Shown piece by piece: positions 55,716 to 64,000 of a DNA stretch of 64,000 nt. Where the stretch lies: positions 1,240,001 through 1,304,000 of the forward strand of contig JAHRBS010000009.1 in NCBI GenBank assembly GCA_024305745.1, given 5' to 3'. Source of the stretch: Polyporus tsugae (Eukaryota > Basidiomycota > Agaricomycetes > Polyporales > Polyporaceae). The position numbers and the translations under genes were made by a program. The notes beneath the pieces are model-generated. The model was not told the origin of the DNA, ran no database searches, and saw only the letters and a program-made list of their open reading frames with translations. Positions within the stretch are counted from its first letter, which is position 1. The number at the start of each line of letters is the position of its first letter.

Positions 55716-57608
55716 ATGCCAGTCACTCTCAACAACCCTGCCAAGTTCCGCGTCGCCATCGTGTACGTGCGCTATTCCAATTTACAAGTCTACATGCTGC
55801 TACTACTCAGTGCTGACCGCCCTTCGTTCGAATAGCGGCGCGGGTCTCGGCGGCCTCATCTTCGCGCTCCTGATGCAGAAGCACGCGCAGGACTCCGTCG
55901 AGGTCGACATCTACGAGTCCGCGCACGAGCTCACCGAGGTCGGCGCGGGCATCGCGATGTGGCCGCGCATCTGGGAGATCGTCAGGTACCTCGGGCTCGA
56001 GGACGAGCTCCTCGAGATCAGCGGCGCCGGCCGCTTGGGAGGTAAGTCAACAACCGTAACCTCCCCTTGGCTATGCTTCGCGGCGGTCACTGATTGGCAT
56101 TGGCGTCGTCATACATATGTGCAGCTCTTCCTATGGTTTTCACCAAATCTGACGAGCCGACGGCCGTCGACGTTGCCACGCTCCCTCCGGCTCGTAAGTC
56201 GTACATCAGTCCCGACACGCACCCCGAGAGTGTGCTAATGAGGGAATGGTTCCTGCAGTCTACCCGTTCCACAGGGCGAACCTCCAGCAGCTCTTCGCAA
56301 GGCACCTCCGTGCGTACGACAGGATTCAGTACGTGAAGCGCCTCGCGTCCTATACCGAGCGCGACCTGGTCGTGCTCAAGTTCGAGGACGGGACCGAGGC
56401 GACGTGCGACCTGCTCGTCGGCTGCGACGGGATCAAGTCTGCGGTCCGCCGCACGATGTACACCGACCTCGCGAAGGAAGCGGAGGGCCGTGGTGAGGTG
56501 GCAGAGGCGGCGCGCCTGATGGCGCTGAACGACCCGGTCTGGTCGGGGACGGTCGCGTATCGGGGCCTGGTCCCGACGAAGGAGCTGGAGGAGAGCGTGT
56601 TGAAGGTCGCACGCGTGCCGCACAACGTAGGTTTTCGTTCTCTGCCGTGCTGTGGCTCTCAGATGCTGACATGATGGCGCCCATGACCTACTACTATGAT
56701 AGGCGATGGGAAAGAACAAGGTGGGAGACGCTGTTTTGAACCGAGTTTGTGCAGATTAGCTGACTGGCGACAGAATGTCGTGTTCTACCCGATCTCTGGG
56801 GGAGAGATCATTAATGTCGTTGCCTTCGTCGGTACTCCGGGCGGCCAAGGGACTCGTTACGATGGCCCCTGGGTGAGCACAGTGACTACGGAGGAAGTCG
56901 CGCAGCAGTTCGCTGGGTGGGACATGGTTACGCATACGCTTATCAAGGTAAGGCGACATCACAGGTCACTACTGGCTACCTTATTGCTGACAGGGACGTA
57001 TGGCGGGCAGTCGATGGCGAAGCCGACGCTTTGGTCCTCCCACACGGTGGGGCACCTACCGACCTATGTCAAGGGAAGGGCCATTCTGCTCGGTGATGCG
57101 GTATGCGCGTCGTCCATGCTCAAAGACGACCATATATGAATTGATTGGATAGGCACACGCGATGACGCCGCACCAAGGCTCTGGCGTAGGCCAGGCGATC
57201 GAGGTGAATCATGATATTTTTATATTTCTTTCAACTTGCCCTCAAGGATGACCCCGTCGCTGAAACTCCATGCACGTGCAGGACGGTCTTGCGCTTTCGT
57301 CGCTTCTCGCCCACCACTCCGTCACGCTCGAGACTCTCCCTCAAGCGTTGAAGATCTACGACAGTATCCGGCGCCCGTTCTCGCAGAACGTCCAGCAGGG
57401 CTCGGACGAGTCGGGCTCGATCTACCACCTCAACGAGCTCGGGTGGGACAAGGTGTCTGCGGAGGAGAGTGCGGCGGGCAGCTACTCGCAGGACATGATC
57501 GATGTGCTGGGGAGAGGACTCAAGGAGAAGCTGGATTGGGTCATGGAGGGCGACTTTATGGAGACGCGGGTGAAGGTCATGGATATGCTGGAGACCGTCT
57601 CCGTTTGA
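55716..57608 (+). CDS. salicylate-hydroxylase-like FAD monooxygenase, copy 1
   Basis: A class A flavoprotein monooxygenase (FAD_binding_3 type). These hydroxylate aromatic or related small molecules with NAD(P)H and O2. The start MPVTLNNPAKFRVAI-VGAGLG carries the GxGxxG fold, with a phase-2 intron in the motif, followed by VDIYESAHELTEVGAGIAMW. The second FAD/NADPH motif is CDLLVGCDGIKSAVRR. The third, with GD, is GRAILLGDA-AHAMTPHQGSG-VGQAIE. The C-terminal helices read ALKIYDSIRRPFSQNVQQGS and GRGLKEKLDWVMEGDFMETR. Seven or more short introns; those at the GxGxxG, GDA/AHAM and QAIE/DG positions recur in the paralogue at 61.4 kb. No signal peptide, so cytosolic. The substrate is unknown. 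Confidence 0.92.
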
Positions 57609-60600
57609 GGAGGGGTCGAGTTTTGGTGTGGCGCATAAAGGGATAGTTAGAACTCTGAACGAATGGATTGTTGTGTCATGATGTTGATTTTTCGGGGGAG
57701 AGCGTAGAGGACCGAGATTTCGGGACATGTCCATAGCCCAGGATCATGGCAGTAATTAGCAATCGGACCTACTTACCGACTTGAGTGCTCAGGCCTCAGG
57801 CTGCGGCATGCGGCCGCGTCATCTCGTTCGGCATCAAATTTAAATATCCAGTCCACCCACTGTGAGGAATGTCGACTACTGTATACATAGTCTCTTGAAC
57901 GCTCCAGTGCAGTGGGATTGGATTCCTCGAGCTATCTCAATGATCGAGTCGATCGAGTGAACTTGAAGGGAAGTTCAATGTGGCATGATGCATGGGACGC
58001 GGCCCGGCGTGGCGTTTACGCGAGGTTTAGGGCGCCTCCTAACACAGCCACATTGTCCGAGTTGTACTTCTCCGACAATTCAACAACGTTGACCTAGTAT
58101 GATACCTGAGACTAACCTTCCTAAGTTCCTATCTCTACAGCGCAAGTTGATGCGCACTGCGTATTCTTCAAGATGGTAGTCATCAGCAGGTCACCAAAGT
58201 ATGTTGCAGGACTAGTCATGATCAGTGATAAGAAAGCCTGCCCTTCCGGCGGAGGCACGGGTGGCACGTCGGTGAGAGCTCACTCAACCTTATCACCATG
58301 TTTTGTTCACATATCCACCTTTCTGGAATTTGGACAGCTGGATGCGGCACAGGGACGCCAGTCAGCCCAGCTCGAAGACAGCAGATCTAGACATGAGTTG
58401 CGGACGGCGTACGTCTGGTGAACGTTTGAACCGTCACGATTGCGCCAACCCCAAACTCTATCTCCAGGCTCAGAACCTTCTACCGGCGTTCCGGCATCTT
58501 CCTTCAACCTAAACGGGCCATTTGGGGGTTAACGTGCCCCCCAATTTCCAAGACACCGTGAGTTTGGTATTTTGTGAATGGTGTTTTGTCAGCCGTTGAA
58601 TACGGTGTTTCTGTTGCTGGTGTGAGCCTGTCTGACTAAACTCTAAAGGGACCATAGCTTTCGACCGTCTGCCTCCCACCCACCGATGGCTACCCACTTC
58701 CGATCACGGGGAGGGAAAACGGTGAGTGGACTTCAACCCCGCCCAGATTTCGATTTCCTCCGCACCTGGTAGTCCCGCATACCAACCTTCTCGATTCAGT
58801 GGCTTTAGCCCTGGCGGTCATGTAGTGCTCCCGCTCGCCCTCCAAGAGCGAGTCCACCCGGGTCGTTCAGCGAGGTTGGTTCGCGACGTATATGAGCGCT
58901 CCTGATACCCCTCATCACTTGCCAGTGTCCGGATGAGATCGACGGTTTCATAGGGCCGTATCGCTCTCTTCGTGGAGTACTGTGTCGAGGAGAGGTGCCG
59001 TTATGGACATCGTCCTCGAAGCCTTCGTCCCAATCCGGATAAAAACCGGGAAGGGGTGGTCAATGATTTCGGACGAAGGGTGCCATCGGTAGGAACTTAA
59101 CGCCTAATTATCCCAGGTCAGGTGGTTATTGGGCACCGACAACCTGGCGGAGGTCCAGTGGGCTGACCCGAGTCCTCATCGACATCGCGTCGATTGTATT
59201 TGGGTCGATAGAGTCCGAAGAGCAAAACTGAGCTTTCCGCAGTTTGGGGTGATTTGATCCATGTCCGGACAAACTTGACCAGTTTCTACAGGCATGCTGA
59301 GGGCCTGGGGTTGTCTGGACAAGAGGGCGCTCCCAAGCCATCCTCATGTCCGGCCAAAACTAACCCAAAATTTGGTCTACCGGATCAGGTCCGTTAGCGG
59401 ATTTCAGGAGGGGCATATGCAATTCTGCCTACGAGCTACCTAGGCTCCTGCGAACGTCGAGATGCTGTCATGCATTTGGGAGAGTTTGTGCCGCTTTGAT
59501 TTAGAACAGCCTTGACCGAGGTGGCCGAGACGACCGACTCCCGAGGAACTTCGTACGTCTTCCATATAAATGGAGCGGGCCGTTTATTGTCTTTATTCTG
59601 GACACTGAATGGTTGTGCCCTGTATTGCAGCCTTCTCCGTCCTCTTCGGGAACGGGTATACCGGGGTATGCAATTTCGCCCCCATGGACGTTTGCACCCT
59701 GCGGGCGTATCAGGCACGCGATGACGTATCCTGTGTGTCTATGTAGGACATTTCGGTGTCACTTTTCTCGGGACCAGGATGCATATCATTCTTGACCTCC
59801 CCGCAAGCCGAAGTTTGGATTTTCATTGAGGTCGGGGTAATAGGCCGAGATGTTGGCCTGGGACCACTCAATCATTGCATCTTAAGGACGGAGCGATCGC
59901 GACCTGTGACCAGGCTCCGCGGCGATACGGCGAAATCCGCTGTTCGCTTTCTAGCGTGTACCGACGTCTATCAGGAGGCGGGCAAGCGTGTACAACGCGA
60001 GGAGGCCCCGCAGCTCCAGCCGATAGTCGAGGCCATGGTCGACGCAGTCACCAGGTTCTGACACATTCCTTGTGGCGGCCTCATACCCGGAACCAAGTTA
60101 TCAGGCGACGTCCTCCGCTCCGCGGCTGACATGAACGCCGTGAGTCAACCATGCCTTCGCAGCCAGTTGGAGTCTGATGGCATTCGCCGTGGCCGCTGAC
60201 CTCTCGGCAAGAATTGAGTATGACTTGGATGTTACTTGAACCATATTTGAACGCTCGAACCCCAACCTTCCTCGTTCTAGAACACCCACAAGGGAGGCAA
60301 GTGTGACAACTCTGGCCTAAATTGAACCCGGACCGAATGCGATGGTTCATAGGTTTGGGCGGCAACCGAGGCACAAGTCGCTCCGGAGTATAGGACGGCG
60401 AGTAATCACATTGTACAATACCAGGGCGGCGCCACCTCATGACTATGTTTCCAGTACTCCGTCGCGAAGATAGTGATCGAAAGCCTGCGTTGGGGCTTGA
60501 TGGAAGCTCTTTATGAATAGGTGTAGCTTGCGCTAGGGCTCGGTTATGCTTCGTCAACCAAAAGGCCTGCCTTTTTTCTAACCGAGGAATCCCTAGTGGT

Positions 60601-61374
60601 GTGCCGGCTGATGGGTGGGCGCAATTCACAAAGCATAGTTCTGAGCCCGATTTCCATGACACATCACCGTCTCTCATTCCCAGGTAAGGGTGACATATTT
60701 GCGGTGCCAACGACGATCTCAATATCGGATCCGGACAACGACAATACTTGTAAGGACTTGCTCTCGTTCTCTGGCGCATTTGCTACTTCCTTACGCCGCC
60801 ATGTCCTCCATCCATCAGGTCGAAGTTGGTGTTAGCTCCAAGAGAGCGATGTTGCAAAACAACGAAGCTAGAAGTACGATCATTGGGAGAACAAAAGGTG
60901 TCATGGAAACGCTGTCCGGCCAGCTTGGGATATGTCGCCCGATCGGGCCAACTCTAGCCCGCAAAGTAATCAGCACCGCCGGGTGCACGACACATTAATA
61001 TTATTCCAAGGTCTCTGACGACAATCTTATTGCTACGTTCTGATGTTCTCTCGTTCCTGTGGCGGTTTGGCGACTCGGACCACGTCCCGACGGGTTATAC
61101 TGGGCCCTCCTTTGGCTGCGCCAGGTCCGGGCTTACGATGGCCCTTGGGTATTGGGGCTAGTTTCAAGTACGTTTGCTTTATCTCTCACGGACTACTGTC
61201 GGTCTTAACAATTTGCCTTTGCCAGTCTCGTTTCTTTCCATTTCGAGGATAACCCACCAGCCCTTGTTATCTGACAGGTCCTGGAGCGTGGTTTCAAATC
61301 TCACGGCGTAGTATTGCGGTCCCATTGATAGCGAACGTTAACTAACTATCTGCAACAGCACCATGAGAGATGGG
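57609..61374. other. gene-poor tract between the two FAD monooxygenases
   Basis: About 3.8 kb with no confident gene. Weak protein-like readings include EAPQLQPIVEAMVDAVTRF (about 60000-60060) and QVLERGFKSHGVVLRS (about 61280-61320), the latter vaguely like a P450 N-terminal helix. Both are closed by stops. The sequence around 59230-59360 repeats TCCGGACAAA-like words also found near 23.9 kb. It is probably decayed sequence. Confidence 0.4.
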
Positions 61375-61380
61375 TATAAA
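61375..61380 (+). promoter_or_regulatory. TATA element of the second FAD monooxygenase gene
   Basis: TATAAA lies 47 bp before the ATG at 61427. Confidence 0.45.
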
Positions 61381-61426
61381 ACGACACTGCGAGAAACGCG
61401 ATCGGGTCGCCTTCGCTCCAAACGAC

Positions 61427-63296
61427 ATGTCCAAAACAATGCCGTCGGTCCCTCGTCTTCACGTCGCCATCATGTAAGCACCATTCCCCTGTAGAAGCCA
61501 TTGTCCTGGAACTAGGATCTACTGACATCTTGCCCGGCTCAGTGGTGCGGGTCTCGGAGGATTGTTGCTCGCTCTTTCCCTGCAGAAAAGCTGTGAAGAC
61601 TTACGGGTCGATATCTACGAGTCCACAGCTGAGCTCACCGAGGTCGGGGCGGGAGTCGGTATGTGGCCGCGAATGTGGGAGATTATCGAGTGTCTCGGCC
61701 TCAGCGACGAGCTTAGGGAGGTCTCCGGGGGCAACAACCCAACTGGTGCGTTTTTCTCTCTCCCGGCCTCATGCCCTCATGCCCTCGTGCCCTCATCCCT
61801 CACACCACAACCAGCTCAACCCGTTCACATTCGCAAGGCCGACGAGGCGGAACCCATCGAATTCTTCAAGCTCCCTCCTACCCGTATGTTATTTACACCG
61901 TTTATGTTACGTGACGGCCGGGCTGACGGTTGAGTGGAAGTGTACACATTCCACAGGTCTGTGTTGCAGCAGCTCCTGGCTAAGCATCTCGGGCCCAGCA
62001 CCCCGATCCACTTCTCGAAACGCCTCGTTTCCTACGCTGAGCCCCCCGAGCTACCCATCGTCCTACAGTTCCGCGACGGCACCTCGGCCACGTGCGACAT
62101 GCTCATAGGTAGCGACGGTATCCGATCGGCGGTGAGGCGATCAATGTTCAACGCGCTTGCCGACGAAGCATGCGTGCGCGGGAACACGGAGGAGTCCTCG
62201 CGACTGCGATTGATGGTAGACCCCGTGTGGTCCGGACAGATTGCGTACCGCGGTTTGATACCAATGACCGCGTTGAAGGCTTCGGGTTTCAAGGATGAAG
62301 GTTCTCCTATGATCGTGAGTCAAGCGAGTTCTATGCTACAAATACATGCCAATGAGCTTCTACGTCATGCCAGCTCCTCGGGAAGGACAAGGTAAGCCTA
62401 CATTTGTCGAATAATCATCGTGCTGTTCACCGACGCTGCACCCCGTGCGTAGCACATTGTTCAGTATCCCATCAACCGAGGAGAAGTGCTCAATATCGCC
62501 GCCTTCGTCAACCATCCCGGACGTGAGGATACGGTGTACCTCGGGCCGTGGGTCTCTACAACCACGGGAGACAAGGTCAAAGAACACTTCGCGGATTGGT
62601 CACCTGGTATACCACGGATCCTTGAGGTACGTTATATCCTCACCTCTCCACAATTATTGCATGGTTGCAACCGGCAGATGCTTACGTCTGGTCTGAACAG
62701 ATATTGGACAAGCCTCTATGTTGGGCTGTACATACGGTCCGCGAGCTCCCTACATATGTGAGAGGCAGGGCCGCGCTGATAGGCGACGCGGTGAGTCGCT
62801 ACCCGCCTGAAATTGCTGGCTCGAAACTCACATATTCCATCGTTCACTCAGGCACACGCCATGACACCACACCTTGGTGCAGGGGCAAGCCAAGCACTCG
62901 AGGTAGTCGCCCACCCCATTGACCGCGTCCCTGTGAATACTAAGCGGATTTTTCTCCGCGCAGGACGGCTTCATCCTCGCCGCCATCATCGCGCAGCCCA
63001 CGATCACAATTCGCAATCTCGCCGCCGCACTCCATATTTACGACTCTCTTCGTCGACCGTTCGCCGAACACGTGCTCCGTCGCTCCCGGAGGAACGGCCT
63101 GCTCTATCAGTTCAACACCCTCGGCTGGGAAGATATGACGTCGGAGCAAAGCAGGGAGGGAGGATTTGCGTCTGAACGGCTAGCAGAGATCGGGACGGAG
63201 CTCCAACAGCAGTTCAACTGGTCACTCACGAGTAGTATCATGGAGGTTCGGGACCGAGCCATCGACATGGCCCGCGGACTCGCGCGGGACTCGTGA
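61427..63296 (+). CDS. salicylate-hydroxylase-like FAD monooxygenase, copy 2
   Basis: Paralogue of the gene at 55.7 kb, on the same strand. The start MSKTMPSVPRLHVAI-IGAGLG is split by an intron at the same place. Then come VDIYESTAELTEVGAGVGMW, YTFHRSVLQQLLAKHL, CDMLIGSDGIRSAVRRSM, DPVWSGQIAYRGLIPM, GRAALIGDA-AHAMTPHLGAG and ASQALE-DGFILAAIIAQ. The tail AALHIYDSLRRPFAEHVLRR is homologous to that of copy 1. The protein ends DMARGLARDS. All FAD-binding motifs are intact. The two copies have clearly diverged in many residues, so the duplication is not recent. The first ATG at 61427 was chosen, with a second in-frame ATG four codons later. The substrate is unknown; oxidation of a lignin-derived or secondary-metabolite aromatic is a reasonable guess only. 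Confidence 0.9.
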
Positions 63297-64000
63297 GTGG
63301 CATTGAAATGCGTGTGGGTTGTTTTCGTCGTAGTGACTAGCTGCACGAATCCTTGTCCGGTATGGGTATGGGCATTAGCAAGAGCAGAGCAGTAGACAAA
63401 ATTTTTACGCACATAGTAGTTCTGTGAAGATCCCATGATAAGCAGACACGGCACGATGGGACTGATGACGGGTTCACCAATTCATGAAGAGGTTGGCTGT
63501 AGTAAGTTAGTTGGAATTTCAGGACGAGCGGCGATTCCGTTGTCGTACTACGTCCTTCCATCGTAGTGACTGCACAAGGAGTCGCCTGCGTAAAGTCCCA
63601 GCAATCCGGCGCATTCAATTGGGTTTTAATCGAGAGCTGCCTGATCAACATGTGACATGCGGACGGCGAGAGTCTCGAGCATCGCGACTCGCGAGCTCGT
63701 CAACTATGACGACATACCTTGAAGTTCCAGGAACCATAGTACGTACTAGAACAATACGTACCGAGCATGCCACCCGGGCCTCCGACCGCGTGATCCTTGG
63801 GTTGGCCCGGTAGACAGTTGGTGAATGTCCTATACACGATTTGCGATTCCAGGCAAAGGCCTAGTCAGGACACCTAGTTTATTAGCGAGTGGCGGCTTCC
63901 CACTTGCACCACTCCGAAGTTGGTTATCAATGTACTACGATGCACGGTCCGGCGAGGAAGTTGGACATCTAAAGGCGTCACTGTTGTGAGCCCCTTACGA
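63297..64000. other. no gene recognised at the window end
   Basis: 3' flank of the second monooxygenase. No open frame with motifs and no RNA gene were seen. Confidence 0.45.

Noticed and set aside
61040..61330. possible P450 N-terminal or FAD-enzyme remnant (QVLERGFKSHGVVLRS; YDGPWV)
   Set aside because: Matches are too short, frames are closed by stops and no second motif supports either family.
1..64000. CRISPR array, prokaryotic operon, phage or plasmid features
   Set aside because: None seen. Introns, TATA boxes, a split tRNA and eukaryotic-only proteins show nuclear fungal DNA.

Overview
The window looks like nuclear DNA of a filamentous basidiomycete, most likely a wood-decaying polypore-type fungus (inference). 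Most genes are cut by many introns of about 50-60 bp with GTRNGT donors and YAG acceptors. Coding stretches are GC-rich. The set mixes eukaryotic housekeeping genes with an AA9 lytic polysaccharide monooxygenase, a GH16 and a GH76 hydrolase, cytochrome P450s, FAD monooxygenases and an NRPS-like adenylate-forming reductase. No CRISPR array, prokaryotic operon or phage-like module was seen.

Layout. 0-3.3 kb: the N-terminal half of an MFS transporter (minus, cut by the window edge), then an intact peroxisomal D-amino-acid oxidase (minus). 3.3-6.6 kb: no convincing gene. 6.6-11.1 kb: a CNNM/Mam3-type DUF21-CBS membrane protein (minus) whose DUF21 domain is split by an abnormally long 1.4 kb intron. 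11.9-13.4 kb: the SMC5/6 subunit Nse4 (minus). 13.9-15.4 kb: a decaying F-box-like gene. 15.7-17.0 kb: an intronless 427-residue orphan protein, of which a shrunken dead copy lies at 32.1-32.5 kb. 19.2-21.6 kb: an intact P450. 21.8-23.2 kb: a kinase-fold (APH-like) gene remnant and a MITE-like element of about 430 bp with long inverted repeats. 24.3-34.0 kb: a carbohydrate-active stretch with GH76, a truncated BNR_4 gene butted against a truncated P450, GH16 and AA9, interrupted by the haem-binding protein Dap1. 35.7-39.9 kb: the adenylation-carrier-reductase gene (minus).

40.7-53.1 kb is a dense, conserved block. It holds a large disordered repeat protein, the proteasome-type deubiquitinase UCH37, a small two-cluster zinc protein, an intron-containing tRNA-Gly(UCC), the transcription repressor subunit NC2-alpha, the replication GINS subunit Sld5 and an isochorismatase-like hydrolase. 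53-64 kb is gene-poor and carries two paralogous salicylate-hydroxylase-like FAD monooxygenases about 4 kb apart.

The genes do not form one pathway. The housekeeping genes act in chromatin, replication, transcription and protein turnover. The accessory genes suggest plant or fungal cell-wall breakdown and oxidation of small aromatic molecules. The most notable features are signs of genome turnover: the duplicated and internally deleted orphan gene, the BNR_4/P450 junction, the MITE, the giant intron and the F-box decay. No clearly new multi-gene system was found.
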